A DNA stretch of 64,000 nt from Acholoe squamosa. Its lineage: Eukaryota > Annelida > Polychaeta > Phyllodocida > Polynoidae. The stretch lies in contig OX439040.1 of assembly GCA_949317995.1 (NCBI GenBank), positions 56,516,089-56,580,088 on the forward strand, read 5' to 3'. Position 1 is the stretch's first letter; the number at the start of each line of letters is the position of its first letter. Below the pieces are notes generated by a model. It had not been told where the DNA came from, made no database searches, and saw only the letters and a list, made by a program, of their open reading frames with translations. Shown piece after piece: positions 1 to 13,629 of this stretch. Both the position numbers and the translations under genes were made by a program.

Positions 1-308
1 CTTTGTCCTTTGATCTTGGCGTCTGAGTCACATGACCCCACATATATACCACCAGCATAGCATTATATGTGTGTGTGTGGAGGGGGGTAGCGACAGTTAC
101 CGGGTAGTTCCTCTTTATAACATGAAGGATTTTCTGCTTTGAGGTGCTCAACCTGCCAACACTAGAAATTATGATCATCCTGCAATTAGATGAGTGTTCT
201 GTATTTAGCTGTGAATGTGTCGATGTCAGTTGGCACTTTTCCAGTTCATTCAAGGGTCAAATCTATTTTGGGTACCATCTGATGTTCTTAATATGATGAT
301 TATACACA

Positions 309-518
309 CACCAAAGCATAGTAGGGCATCCCTAGCCCACTTAAAATGGTCTATTTCTCCTCTTTCCTATCCACTCTCATGTGTGTGGTGCACATATGTG
401 CAGGCACTGACAGAATCCCTCATGAAATTGTGTAATGTGGTTCTCGCCATTAATCTATCCTCAGCTGTTGAAATGGCCTTATACATCTATTACTCACTAA
501 CTCACTCACCAAAGCATA
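309..518 (+). repeat. SINE-like retroposon, copy 1, with target-site duplication
   Basis: The element spans about 321-506 and is similar over its whole length to copies at 62404-62588 and 63367-63546. Shared blocks include CCCTAG.CCACTTAAAA, GTGTG.TGCACATAT and CTATTACTCACT. It ends in an (ACTC)-rich tail. An exact 12-bp duplication, CACCAAAGCATA, flanks it at 309-320 and 507-518, as expected for target-primed reverse transcription. I see no RNA polymerase III boxes, so it could be a SINE or the 3' end of a truncated LINE. Confidence 0.75.
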
Positions 519-1451
519 ATGCTATTTTGGAGCTAGTGTAAAATTGTATTTCATTGTGCCGCTTGTCTCCCATATATACCCGGACGTGTGTGTGGCGGCA
601 CAACTACAAGGTCCAAGTACCCTGTGGTCTGGTACTCAGGTATCATTAGTTATGAACTCAGTGGCACGACGGGAGATCACTAATAAACTGCTGACCATGA
701 GTGTTAGCTGACGCCAGTGTGCCACTTGTAAGGGCCTGTCCACCATTGTTTCATGATACATGGCCATAGAACGCCCTGACTGGGAATGTAGCAGTGGAGA
801 ATAAAGTTATTGATGTATTACATGGGTTGGAGAGTGGGTGGGTGGGGAGTCGGGGGTCACCTCCTGTTTCTGTGAAGTGTCTGGGGGGTCCTGCTCTTCT
901 GGCAGTGTTTATTTTATTGTTTTCTGCCTCCTGGTGTCTTCAAAGGGACTGTGTGTTAATATTCCGAGCAGGGAAGAAAGAGACTTGAGGTAAACTCTAT
1001 GTGTGAGGTCATGGGCCTGTCCCACTGTATTTTGTACACATCGGAGGGGGGGGGGGGTACAGAGGTACGGTATGTGGTAGTTTGTACGTGCTGCTTTCTA
1101 CACTTGTGATCACATTCTCCTTTACAGTCAAACCTCTGCCTTAATTGTCGTAGTTTAGATCATGTTTTTGCCGCTGATCAAAACATTTTATGTAGTGAAA
1201 TTCAGGGTAAAATGAAACCAGTACAATTAATTTCAAAGCTGCTGATAATAAGGTTCAATAATAGTTGTGAAATACCAACGTTTGAGAACTAAAAATCCAG
1301 ATCATTTTTGGATCAGTAGCTTACCTCCCATGTGGCCTCCAAACCCCCTGACCCTAAATTGAAAATAGCATGTCGGGCGGAAATGTAATATTAGTCAACA
1401 AGCCCTCAAGGAGTTACACTTGGGTGTCTGTTGCCATGGAAACCAACCTTG

Positions 1452-1464
1452 AGGTCAGGGGTCA
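1452..1464 (+). promoter_or_regulatory. DR1-type nuclear-receptor site
   Basis: AGGTCAGGGGTCA is two AGGTCA-like half-sites with one base between them, the form bound by RXR/HNF4-type receptors. Two closer matches lie at 21199-21211 and 29498-29510. Binding is inferred. Confidence 0.35.
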
Positions 1465-3091
1465 CGGGTGGATTGCCCTGGGGCTAGCGGACAGACAGAA
1501 ACATGAGAAGGGGGCATACATTTCTGTGGCCGACTTTGTAGTGTGCTAAAAGAAAAGGGGGCGAGATCCCACTGTGAGGCTAGGGTCGAGGGAAAAACAA
1601 ATGTATGTTATTGTGTTGGTGGGTGCATTGCCCTTCAGCGTTACTATGATACGGTTACTATGACACTAATAGACTCTCTGGTCTCGGATGAGCCCTTTAT
1701 AGCAAACATATTTATCTAATCTAAAGCACACGAAGAAAAGATGAATAAGACAACCGACCAACAGTATGGAATTAACCACGAAAAATTACCAGTTCCTCTC
1801 TCGAGATGGAATTTGAGAAATAACAATTGGACAGAAGTTTGCCTCATCGGGGCAGTATTTACTATTTTAATCTGGGCATCAATGTAAGTTGGCCATATCG
1901 TCTATTTTGACTTATCGTATTAAACATAGCATCTTTTATTACCACACATCAGTATTCCACCAAGTACCTGTTACGTGTAGGAACATGGGGTGGGCTATGT
2001 ACCTGGTCGTCCCGTATATATCAGTCAGCAGATACAACATTTATGGACATATTTCATGGTTATAGACAGGTCCTGTGTTTGCATACAATGGTAGGGCGTG
2101 ATCACAGAGGTACACTGCCGAGCTTGTACCTGCAAAACCTGGTCTTGGGATGTGGTAAACAAAACTGGCAACAGGAGGTACTTTTTTTTTTTTATACCAA
2201 AATTAGAAAAAAAAGTGGGGGGGGGGGCTATTTTTAATACTCTGTTAGCTGGATATTTTAGCGTGGGGAGGTACAGCCTCAGAGATAATAAAAGGTTGTG
2301 CGATGGCGCTATGCTAAGGTATTAAAGAAAAGGAAAGTGGTTGTGGAAGGAGAGGGGGGGGGGTGAAGGTAGTGATACATACAGCCCCCATCTCAGTTAC
2401 TAGCAGGGACAACACACCTCAGGAGTGGCCCACTTTTTGTCAGATGAATGTTAGTACACAGAGTATAGGGACGTTCGTCCTAACCTCTGCATTCTGATAG
2501 CCTTGGAGATCTTACAACCCCATCTTCCCTAGTGCTCGCTCTACCTGGAGCTCACTCCTGCCAGTCCTAGTCTTCTTTAGAATAAACCCATCCATGTCTG
2601 TTGGCACAAATGAAAAAAAGACAAATGTTAAATTTATCTGTCTACACAAAGTCCTGCCCATGAGTTTCTGGTGCAGAAGAAGTTAAAGAACTGATAGGAT
2701 TGGACAGGCATACTTTAGAGACGAAGATGAATAGGATGGTGACATGAGAGGTAGACATTGCTGGTGGATGCTGCCCTCTCTGACCTTAGGGTGGCATCGT
2801 CTGACCTCTGGTCCGACCTCGTGAAGGCTACCTCCTCTCTTCCATACTCCACTAGGAAGGACAGTCACCAACATGGCACCCATAAAACAACACTATTAAT
2901 TAAGTATTAGTACGGCGAATACAAGTCCGCGCAGTGCATGAACAAATGTAGTGAGTACCGTGAGTACCCTAGATCATGTGAGTCCTGAAACCACTACCCT
3001 GATCATCACCAGTTCCCGATGTCTTCAGTACTCGCCCCCCTGCTGGTTCGGTCTAGACTCAGCGTCCGCCTCACACCCTTTGAGTCTGACC

Positions 3092-3106
3092 ATCAAAGAT
3101 GGCGGC
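3092..3106. promoter_or_regulatory. TCF/LEF core plus helper site
   Basis: ATCAAAG (3092-3098) is followed after two bases by GGCGGC (3101-3106). The overlapping AAGATGGCGGC also matches the YY1 consensus, so this pair is ambiguous. Confidence 0.45.
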
Positions 3107-6100
3107 GTTACCATGGCAGCAGGGGACGCGGTAGGGACGTCATGGACACTAGGCGTCGAGACCAGTCACACTGTGGACCCCACAGGAGGCCCAAACCTTG
3201 GCCAAGTCAGTATCTATAAGGGCCACTGGGTCAAAGTAGGGGAAAGTGATATAGGGAAGGAACTGTCTTAGAAAACATCTCATATAATTTATTTAGTTCT
3301 TTGCTACTGATGTTATTGTAATGGATTCTCATGACTGTTTAAATCGTACAAATATGAACAAGATTGGAAGTCCGTTTGAGAGAATCAATCAATTTAGAAA
3401 AGCCAATCGAATTGGTATCAAAGTATCAAATAAGCACACAAAAATAGAGTGGAATGGATCAATCATGGCGGAAATTTACAAAAAAAAAATGTCAATGTTC
3501 ACCACTTCCGGGTTTACCTTTGAAGATACTCGGTTTCCCGAAGTAACATCAAATGACACCGGATGTAAAGAGACCTCCGCTGACATGAATTCATGCTATG
3601 GCATCAACTCTAAGCTGATCTGGAAGCTGAATGTCAAATAGTTTCCATTGAAGCAAAGGATCTGTGAAATGAAATTAAGGCGACCACAATGGCATGGCTA
3701 ATGACCTGTGGACTGTGCCATACTTTGGACATTTGTGACACTGTCACATAAATGTGGCCATGGTTGACTGGGGGTCTGTCATTGTGACAGTTGGTTCCCA
3801 AAGGGGCAGGCATCAGGGGAGGTAACAAGAGGCTCTATGTGTCTCTTAATCCAATTACCACTTTGATTAATTACCTCAGCTCTCCGTATTGGACATGGAG
3901 GTGACCAGACAGCCACAAAGCACCATCTGCCCCAGGCTTTCACTCTGACGTCATGTCATCTCGGCTGCAGACTGCAGTCAGCTTGGGTTTAATCTGGCTC
4001 TAACATGAATCTATGCCATGTGTTGTGAGTAGGTACAAAGTGATTCTGTGGATGTAATTGTTAATTACAGTGGATTCCAGGGTCTGTGATTGATATGGCT
4101 ATATCCTTTGGGATCTGTTATCTCTGAGTATTATAAATGCATGTAGTGCAAAAATACAAACTTAGATGAGAATGCTGGCTTGTATGACTATTTTCTATTT
4201 GTGCTGTGTCATGGGAAATAAGTCAGTGGAGATCATGCTAAGAATGCGACAACAGTGGGGAGGTATATAAGTAAGTGTTGAATGTTAAGAGCTGTACTGT
4301 AGAAGGTGAGAGAGATGTTTGGGTGGTGTAGACTAGTCTGTTGGAGGGTACTAGATGGCCAGATGGGTGGCGGGTGGCAGGTATGAACAGGGATCCACCA
4401 TAACCAGATGAGAGGGCAGGCCATCCTGAGAGGGGTTGGAGATGGATCTCAGTAACACCCCCCCCCCTCCCTCTTCTGAAATGGACTGCAGAAGAAAAGG
4501 ATGGCAAGCAACTGTCAACTTTCCTAGATTTGAAACATTAGTCCAATCTTTATTTAATTCTACTGTAGCATAATAGCAAATGACAGGCACTGTAGTGATA
4601 GCGCACACCAAATGGTAAACTTGTTCTGTGTTGTAAATGGACAGAGCCCCTGTGTACAGACAGACAGGGAGCCACCCTGACCCCTCTCACCTGGACAGAT
4701 GGACACATCAGCCACTAGAACAATAGACCTCCCCTATTGGTGCATGCACGGCCACATTAGCACTCATCTCCACCCGCCACAAAAGGCACATTAACATTAT
4801 GAATTAACACATGGGCCCCATTGACAACTTTAGAGATGAGAGAGAGGGGAGGGGGCTATCAGCTCCCCCAACCCCTCACACACCTCACAATACATCCTGA
4901 GCGTCTGTGACGTCATGTGTGTGCTTACTAAATATTACGCCAGGTGACGCTGTGAGCAACTCTTTGAAGTGACGAGCGGCTCATTATTATTTATTGTCGT
5001 TATTACTCTGTTATTGTGTTAGCCATGGCCAGGTTGGGTAAAGTGGGCCATTACCCCCGCCCTGCCTCTTCAGATCTCACCCTCCCTGGATCCATACAAG
5101 TAACGATCCCATATACCGACCCCAATCCCTCCACACTGGCAACTTTTGCTCATTCCCATTTCATTTCTATTCTGAGGGTCTTCAGAATTAGGTAGCTCTA
5201 TTCTGCGATCCAGGGGGTGAGTTGGGAGATTTGATTTGGCGAATAGCACGGGATTGTAGGAGTCTGAGAGCTCACCAACTTGGGGGTCTATCCAGTTGTG
5301 AGCTGCTCCCTCGTGTGTGTATGGGGGGGGGGGGTGGAAGGGTAATGGGATGGGTCTATGGAGTGTCAGTGAGTTGGGTTTTGGGGAGGGACGGAAAGTG
5401 TGTTGAAACGAGAGTCAAGATCAAAGCCTGTTTGGCCGCGGATGGGGTCATGGTATGTACTCTTCTAGCATATTCAGGGCCCCTGTCCCATCTGTTGCCA
5501 ATGGAACCAGACTGTGTGTGGAGAATAGCCTCCTGAACATGTGTTGGCTGGCTGCTGGTACCCGGGATGTTACTGGGGTATATTGCTCGCTACATGCTGG
5601 GTACCATCCCACCCCGAAATTTGACACTTAAAAGAGAGTCCCTGTTGAAATACTCGCCTCAACTACGACTTTGGCAAACAAAAAAAAAAAAGAAAAAAAA
5701 AAAGAGGAAGGGAAGAAAGTTAAAGACGCGGTATCATTCATTGGAGAAACATTACCGTTTATTGATAAGTCTGCCTTAGATGCATGATATATGTTTTCAT
5801 AGCGTTCCGAAATGCTAAAGCCTAAACGGAGCATACATCATATACATGTACCAGAGTGCTAGCCAGAAGCGAGGGGTGGTGTCTAGACGAACAGTTGGCA
5901 TCTACCTAAGTGAAATGATAAAAGAAACACATGTCAAACTTCACAACAGAGACAATGTTCAACCTAACCATTGAGTCAATGCAAAAAAAGGTTCCAGTAG
6001 ATAACAGCCGGAGCCTCCTCCCTCTGCCCCATACCATACCACATATAGGAGGGTGGTCTGGGTCTGTGTACTAGACTTGGCAGAGGCAACGAGTACCAGA

Positions 6101-7327
6101 GTTGCACTCCATGCACCACCCCATAATCTGCCTCCTGCTCCCCTGTGGTTGTCGACTTCTTTTCTGTTGTCGATAGCCTGTTTTGTTCTCAGTTTATTAC
6201 CCATGCCACTAGTTGGCCTACTGACTCTGCACAAACCTAGTGGTGACGCTGACACTACAGGAAATTGCGATATATTGAAAATTTCAGTAGAAATTACATG
6301 ATCATTGACAGGTGATAATTTCAAGCGTCAATCCGCATACGTCTATATACATGTACATACAGATCTAGATCTCTCTTTAACCAACGAGTATATCACAGCC
6401 TCTATATGTCATGTACGTTTGTTTGTAGATCGACGCCTGGAGCTTTTTATGTTGGGTAAAGTTATACCCATATACATTTGTATAAGCCAGCAATGTTAAC
6501 GACTCTCCCTGAGAGAAAGAAATCTCTGAATCATAAAATGGAAGCCTTGAGTTGCAAAGGGTGGATTTGGGACAATTGACAATACAGTATTATTGGGGTT
6601 GCTAGTACATACACTTGTTGTTAGCATGACTGGGTCTCATAAAAACAACTCTCGTCAACTTGTACTCTTGTTTTTCCAATGAGTGTGTTCTGGGTTACTA
6701 GAACACAGCATATAGTTCAAAGAAAAAACATGGATAAATTACTGAACTTAGCAAAGGGAGTGGTATTGCATAGTGTGTTAAAATCAGAAGCGTGTTTTAC
6801 TCAATTTTAAAAGAATCAAAAGTTGTATTTCGGGTTTAATGCATGATAAAATTATTGAATCTACATTGTTGAGTGATGTAATGTCTGGAAAGTCAGACGT
6901 GGTCAGTCAGTTAAACTGTCACACACTACTAGTACCCCACCCTCTGCTTTTGCCTCCCCGCACTGCCCGAAAAAGACTTCTTCCTGAATTAGACAATTGT
7001 CCTTGGTTTGCCCCATACCCTATAACCATGCAACACACCCGCCCACTCTCACCATTCTGCTCCTTTACTAAAGGAGAAACAACCTTTGGCCATCAGACCC
7101 AGAAGTTGGGAGGAGGAGCCTTTTGGGGGCCTTTCAAGTTGTGCCGCGGGTGATAGGGCCCTATTAATTACTGAAGGAGGACACCCATTTACCCATTTAT
7201 CGCTCACTATAGGGTCGTAGTGCTGGACGACAGTGCCACCTGGTTTGGGGGTCTTGTCGCTGGTTCCTTACGATGGTGCCCTGTGCACCTGTTGTCTCGG
7301 GGGCCATGTCCCGCCAGGACGGTAGAC

Positions 7328-7345
7328 ATCAAAGGCGCCGCCGCC
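7328..7345. promoter_or_regulatory. TCF/LEF core plus triple helper site
   Basis: ATCAAAG (7328-7334) is followed two bases later by GCCGCCGCC (7337-7345). On the minus strand this reads helper then CCTTTGATG, the full SCTTTGATS consensus. It is one of the best TCF-helper pairs in the window. Confidence 0.6.
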
Positions 7346-7987
7346 ACATCCCCAACATCTCTCACGGGGTCGGCCCCAGGTAAAGGTCTCCATGGGAACA
7401 GGTGCAGGAGGTACAAGGGGAAGATTTGGGGATTGAATAGGAAAAAGAAAAGGTAGGGATATGGTTGAAAGAAGGTAGGAGGGTCAAGAAGAGAGATCCA
7501 TATAAGGTTAACTATTAAAGAGAGAAAGGCACATGAGATGGGTGTGTCCCCTTCAGGGTGTGTATCGGGGGTGTTTGGGGGTGCCCTGTAATCTGTACAT
7601 TGTACCCACACATTTTACCTCCCCCTCCTCTATCCGCCCCCTCCATATTGTACCTGGTGACGGGATGGGTGTGGTGCTCGGTGTGCAGGTATGATACCTC
7701 CCCCCCCTCTCCGATACTCACAGACCATTAGTGTTCACATTGCTCTGTTTGATGCACTGTGCCATGCCTTTTCCTCATGCACTTTTGGTATGCTAACAAA
7801 TTGTAATGTGTACTATATTTTAATGGAAACCAGCAGTAGAGTAACTGAAGCGACTGATGTGATAGCACTAAAGGGATTTGGTATCATCAGTAAAGGATGT
7901 CATACGTCAACAGCATGTCCGACTCACTGTCTGTAGCTGGTGACCTGAGGCAGACCTGTACACCTTTGGTGGCGCCGTCTACATGAA

Positions 7988-8014
7988 GGCGGCGGAACCA
8001 CGCCTTTCTTTGAT
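7988..8014. promoter_or_regulatory. TCF/LEF core plus helper site
   Basis: GGCGGC (7988-7993) precedes CTTTGAT (8008-8014) by 14 bases. A GGTGGCGCC block lies just upstream near 7969. Confidence 0.5.
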
Positions 8015-9012
8015 GTTTGAGGTGTCCATACTGGACACACTGCTGGTCTTGTAACGCCCTGCTCCCACCCCACCCCAGACCACATCATCCCATTGTTAGA
8101 TACACAGTCTAGGATCAGCAGTGGGTCAGTGGTCACTTAGGGGTAGTCGGATTGGGTGGGTTGATGACGCCTCAGTCCAACTGTCACGCTCACTCTGTGA
8201 CAGTCTCTTTCATATTAAACAATCAAAAACGTACAGAATAAAGGGTAAAGGTGTTGAGAAAAATATAGTATGTATTTATCGGGTCATGGAAATGAGTTAA
8301 TGCTTATAAATCTACATCGCAGGTAAGAGATTGGGGCTACAATCTCCTTTCTTATCCCTCCATGGTTCATACCCTGGCATCCTGCAGAGGTAGTTTGAGT
8401 TTGAAAGCTGCTATGTTACCTGAAGATGTCCCAATGTGTGTTTTGTAACGTGTAGACAGGTGGTTGGGGTACAGAGAAGTGAAGCTTAACACATGTCGGG
8501 TTAAGGCTTTGTTGGTGGGAGGTGTGTGACAAAGGCGGGGACAAAGGGATGGGGATTAACATGGAGTCTGGAGCACACCATTGTACTCAGTCTACCTGGT
8601 CAACCTATACTGCAACCAGACACCACAAGTCTGCATACTTAGCGCTTCATTCATTTTCAATTTGGTGAATTTTCTTTGTTTCTTTAATGTTTGTTAGAGT
8701 AAGCAGATTCTGGATGATATATTATTTTTGAAAGGTATCATCTCTACAGCAAAAGTCTATAGCTACCGGTAGTTGATTATGGTGGTGATTAGGAAATGGG
8801 TAGGGGTAACCGCAGCTGTGTCTGATACGGGGATGTCTACGTGTGGCCTCACCTGAGGTGTACCTATTAAGGTGACAGGAAATTGTAACTGTTGTCCCTA
8901 ATTAGGGCTTTGTGTGCAGCTGATGATGTGCAAGCACTGCAAGGGGCTACTAAAGGAAATGTTATGGAGCATGGTTTTGGGATCGCCTTTCAGATATATT
9001 TGCCCTTGGGTT

Positions 9013-9112
9013 ATCATTTAGGGAAGCTGCTAATGTTTGAAGTTGAGGTTCTCATTTTAGGGAAGCTGCTAAAATGTTATGTCAAAGCCATCATTTAGGG
9101 AAGCTTCTAATG
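9013..9112 (+). repeat. short tandem repeat, about 39-bp period, three copies
   Basis: The block CATTT.AGGGAAGCTGCTAA recurs at about 9013, 9052 and 9090, with spacers of about 15 bases. The third copy has a TTCTAA variant. It lies 160 bp upstream of the first axin exon seen here. No function is evident. Confidence 0.6.
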
Positions 9113-9269
9113 TGTTACCCAAAAGAATCATAGAAAGAGCAATGAGTGAGAAAATTGTGTCCTGAAATACACAAATAAATACTGTGATCAATGCGTGAAA
9201 TTATTGTGTTTTCATACAATTTTGCATGTGATTTAAATATTCAAATATTTTTCTCTTTTGATTTTACAG

Positions 9270-9410
9270 AGTATACCTACAAAATACGTCAACACGGATT
9301 AACCCTTACCATGTGTCGTACGCGCCTGTATCAGCTCAGGATAGTGAGCTGCAAAGTTTGTCCAGTGATGCCCTCACGGACGATACCATGTCCCTCACCG
9401 ACAGCAGTGT
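9270..9410 (+). CDS. axin: Axin exon: linker after the RGS domain
   Basis: Axin is the cytoplasmic scaffold that brings APC, GSK3, CK1 and beta-catenin together for beta-catenin degradation in Wnt signalling. The exon has a pyrimidine-rich acceptor ending in TTTTACAG and a donor GTAAGT. It reads one base, 46 codons, then two bases. The peptide contains RINPYHVSYAPVSAQDSELQ followed by SSDALTDDTMSLTDSS. This is the conserved stretch after the RGS domain in vertebrate Axins (NPYxV...DSExxSLSSDAxT...LTDSSVDG). The split Val codon (GT+C) joins perfectly to the exon at 37079, giving SSVDG as in vertebrates. The downstream intron is 27.7 kb. No preceding exon was found. The family match is strong, and the exact 5' splice edge is the only small doubt. 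Confidence 0.93.
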
Positions 9411-9847
9411 GTAAGTACCCACATTTAACATCTTCTTAATATACAGTGTGGTAAAGTCAACTTTTGACTCGCTTTTACCATGTTAATCACCATATACTTC
9501 CTTCTTTTGAAAAAAAAAAAATCCTGATGTGTTTTAAATCCATCTAACATTTGGCTGAATTCCAGCTTGCAGTTTCATGGCCAGATTGTAAGTTGGCTTT
9601 CATGTATTTCACATGTTCTGTTACATAGGTTTGGGTCAGAATGACATCTGAGCCTGTCGCTGATTTCGGGTGACATGAAGACATACTTACTTCTTTCTGT
9701 TACATACATACACAATCTTATCAACAATATAAAAGACGTTTCAGACAGAATTCACAAATATCTCTACCGGAATTAGAATAGATCTAGCTCTAGACACTTT
9801 ACCACAGGATGTGACGTCACGGCTCGTGGCAAAAGTTCCCTCAGAGA

Positions 9848-9860
9848 CCAGCAGGTGGCA
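9848..9860 (+). promoter_or_regulatory. CTCF-like site
   Basis: CCAGCAGGTGGCA agrees at all 13 positions with the bilaterian CTCF core CCASYAGRKGGCR. It lies 440 bp into the intron, with a TGACGTCA at 9812-9819 just upstream. Occupancy is inferred. Confidence 0.45.
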
Positions 9861-10157
9861 TCACGGTCTGCTGATTATAGTGCAGGAAGGGGGGAGGACT
9901 AGTAGTAACACGTTTTTTTTTGCGGAATGAAAAGTTGGTTGACCTGAGTAACTTACTCTTAAGGAATAGATGTTTTTGTAACATATTCACAGATAAACAT
10001 TTAAAAGAAAAAGACAAACAAAAAAAAGAAATCGTCCTTTCAGAGTGAGAGTGTCTGAACGTGCTTATTTTGTTGTCCTTTTTTTTGTGTTAGTAAAATG
10101 AGGATAAGTTGCGATATTTGTGGGTGATGTGAAGATGAATAGAAGGGAATTAATTTT

Positions 10158-10191
10158 GGCGGCCTCAAGAGATCCAGGTGAGAGATCAAAG
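10158..10191. promoter_or_regulatory. TCF/LEF core plus helper site
   Basis: GGCGGC (10158-10163) and ATCAAAG (10185-10191, flanked G..G, full 9-mer consensus) are 21 bases apart. Confidence 0.5.
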
Positions 10192-12568
10192 GCAGGATAT
10201 TGGGTTGATCCCCCCACTAGTCTGTTGTCGTTATAGAATTAATCCTGTCTATTACTTGGCCCATCACATTCATACATACACCCCTCTCTACCCCCCCCAA
10301 CCCCACCATACAACATGATGCTGTTACTTGGTAGACTTATGTATAATTATCTCCTAACCTCCCTTCTATAGCTATAAGTCAGGATTCAGGTCAGGCTAGC
10401 AGTTTCTTCAAAGGGAGAGTGTGGAAAGTGGCCTCAGTATGTGTATGTATGGCCGTGGGTGAGTGTAATGACAGACTATTTGACATCTATGGGTAATTTG
10501 TATTACAGGCTCTATGGCCGGATTTAGGAGTGGCTTTGAGCGGGCCCGGCGGCGGGTGGTGACTGTCTCTGTGATGTATCTGTCCTCAGATCGCCTTACT
10601 CTACAGGTCCTACTTACCTACACCCAGCACAGATCACAAACCGTGATTAAAGCTCAGCCTTGGGGGAAGGGGAGGGGCTGAATATTATAGCTGTGTATGT
10701 TCCTTGGTTTGTTTATGATGTGGCTAAACTTAACTACCTCAGCCACCTAGTCAATAGAATCTTCAGTTTGGAAAAATTGCGATTGACAGTTAAGTAAAAA
10801 ATTAGAGGGTATCGAAATGAGCATCAACCTAAGTTTGAATTTTTGTTAAAGTACGATGGTATAATTAACTAATTACTACCAAATCCAAACCAATGTCACA
10901 AATCTATGAAGTCGGATACCATGAAAATGGGGGTCAGGACAACCATATTTTCCGTCATCTAGAATGAATAAACAAGAAAAACTTCACAAAGATCTTTGTC
11001 ATTGGCGGGAGGTAGATTTAGATTTTAGCAGACGATTTTCCTCCTAACAACGGTTGATGGCAGCGGACGTGAGTCGGCCGTGACCCGGATGTGCGGTCAG
11101 CACCACAGCGCCACCTTGTGTCGCCAGATGAAAGCCGAAGGCGCGTCCCAGAGACCAGAAGGTCGGCCCCGGGGATCAAAGACCCTGGCAGTTTACACCA
11201 ACCCACAGTCAATATTGAAACAGAAAATATCTGCTCTGGGAGATAGGGCCTGAGAGGAGACCGTGGAAGGGAGGGAGGGAGTAGAAGTAGAAAGGTCAGT
11301 GATCATAAAAAGTGGTAAGGGTTGGTTGGTGGGATCAGTGGAGGTTGATAGGGCAGGGACAGATGGTTAAGGATGGAGGGGCACCTTTGTAGTTGTTGTC
11401 TCAACAATTAGACCAAATATACCTCTCTCTCTCTTCCTATCGGCAAGGGTTGACATTTCTGGCCTTTGTGTTAGGCTGTATTATGGTTGTCATGAAAAAT
11501 TATAGATCGTTGTCGTGTGTAGTGGTTGGTGAGGGAGGGGAGGAGATAGATTATGGTTTGTAAATGATATGCCTCTTTGTATTGTGCCTTGTAGAAAACC
11601 TCTGATGTGTGGTAATTGATCTCTGCGACATCTATTGTATATCCGTTAAAAGCGATATATGAAAAAAATGGGTTGTAATAATATACTATAAAACCTTATA
11701 GAATCATACTATTTATTCATAGTGGTGAAAGATTCTCAGCCCTGTGTAGAAATAGAAATATCACTTGAATGAAGTCTGTATCAGAATAGCCCATTATCAT
11801 TGAGGTATTCTAGGGAGCAGCAGTGACGTCATAGCAACCAGCGCGGCCCTTATCAGCCTTATTATCTCCCTACTGATAATCCTCATGAAGGGTTTAAATT
11901 ATATAGGAAATGTACTGGGAAAACATTTAAAACCCTTATCAGAAAAGATCTAGACATCGCACATCAAAATGAGTTACAAAATCTGAAAGATATTAGAAAT
12001 TCGCATCACATACTTGATGCACTATTTTCTTACCCTAACATTAGGGAAGAAATCTGCAAAGAGCTTACTTTTTCTAGTACATTGCCTATATAAAATGACT
12101 CTTTGCCAGATCCCTAGCAACCAGAGTTCTGCTTCCGAGAAATGTAAAGTTGTGCCTTTGTGTGTGTGTTGGTCCGGTCATGGCGGTGGGGGGGGGGGGA
12201 ATGTATATACCACATCTGACATCTGATAGAAGTTAGCATCATCTAAGGCAGAAACAGGCCGAGAAACGATAGCCGCGGGGAACACTATGGGTTGCATAGT
12301 AGGAGTCTGGGCTGAAGTGTTGGGATGTAGGGGAGGGGGGAGGGTAGTAGTTTGACCTTTGAAGTTAAGCCCAGTGCCCAGGTGAGAACATTGGGTAAGA
12401 GGCCTTTGATAAAACAACTACCTGTGTGTGACGAGCAGTCTGTGTGGGTGTGTGTGTGTCTATGCCCGACCACTCAGTGGGTGAGTTTGTGTGTGGGTGA
12501 GCTCCCCCCCCCCCCCCTCAGCGCCCTCCACCATCTCTTAGTGATTATCATAGCATGCGGCCCCCGGT

Positions 12569-12591
12569 GCCGCCACCTGGACACTTCAAAG
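12569..12591. promoter_or_regulatory. helper site plus CTTTGAAG variant TCF core
   Basis: GCCGCC (12569-12574) is followed by CTTCAAAG (12584-12591). The same pairing with the CTTTGAAG variant recurs at 23961, 29456, 38748 and 52020. Confidence 0.4.
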
Positions 12592-13598
12592 GGCGCCGAC
12601 AGCTGCCCGCTCCACCTGGTCACCTGGATGATGATGGAGACTGGAGGGAACTGCATCTTTTGAAAAATTGAAGCAGCCAATGATTGTTGAGGGTTGGATG
12701 CTGGATGAGATGGGTAGGTGGGGGGGGGGATTGATTGGATTTGTCACATTGGTGGGTGATGAGGGCGATTGCTCCAGGTGGGTAATTGTAATATAACGGG
12801 TACTAAAAAATAATGATTTCAGACCTCCCGTCCCTCCTGCACACCATCAGTTTTTTTGTTTTTTTTTGTTTTTTTTTACCAATTCTTCAGTATCGTCATT
12901 AGGATAATTGATCAACACTTTTAGGACTGAACAAGCTATTAGATAATGTCAGGAATGTGTCCTTTCCGTCCCGATGATCCAATGGCCAGCTCATTTGCAT
13001 TAGTTTGCTAGTACATGTATGTGGTTGTGAAATAGATAACCGATACTTGACAGGTGAAAATGCAATAGAATGGAAAAGAAGAAACTGTGTCATGATAATA
13101 ATATTTACGGTCGGTGTGTGTGGGGGGGGGGGGGGGGCAAAAGTCCATTCTGAGACTTAAATGTCTATCCACGGTTGCTGTACATGAAAACCCCATCGAA
13201 TGCCACATTTTTTACGAACTTCAACCACTTCCACCCGCCCCCTCCGGAAAAAGAAAGACACCCTCCACTGGCACAATGCACAAGTATGAGAGGCATTTCT
13301 GTCAAAGCCAATCGATAACAATAGTTTTAAAATAGTCACAAAGTCAAACATGTCAGACAGACACGCCACCATCATAAATTAGGCCACGACGTGACCCTGT
13401 CAGTCACAGTCACTCACGGGGAAAACAAAGGTCAAGGCCATGTAAAGATGACCCCCTCAAGGTCATCTACAAGGTTATAGGAGCTGGGGGTATGTTTCTA
13501 TCCCGGGTTTCTATGGTAACGACTCCATGACATGAGTATGACCAGACTGGAGTATGACATTGACTAAGGATACATGGCCGATATGGAGAAGGGCCCTA

Positions 13599-13629
13599 CA
13601 GCCACCCCCACCCCCACCCCCATCCCCCA
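13599..13629 (+). repeat. (CCCCAC)n microsatellite
   Basis: This is a run of CCACCCCCAC-type units of about 30 bases. The complementary strand is G-rich. It is one of many C- or G-rich simple tracts in the window. Confidence 0.7.

Larger units (their letters stand above)
1..9269 (+). other. axin: probable axin intron, upstream part
   Basis: I see no axin exon here, although the next exon begins in mid-codon, so a preceding coding exon must exist and probably lies before base 1. Nothing matches an RGS domain. The stretch holds a SINE-like copy (321-506), G-runs near 1047, 2217, 2352 and 5322, and CRE octamers at 3946 and 4908. It also holds TCF/LEF cores at 8, 3092, 3417, 5420, 7328 and 8008, a DR1-like nuclear-receptor site at 1452-1464, one GAGCTGCTC at 5300, and a short tandem repeat at 9013-9112. 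The open frames of 60-134 codons look like chance: they have no start or splice logic and no recognisable domains. Confidence 0.6.

Noticed and set aside
1-9269. Search for RGS-domain exons of axin
   Set aside because: No peptide resembling the RGS helices or the tankyrase-binding motif was found in any frame. They most likely lie upstream of the window.
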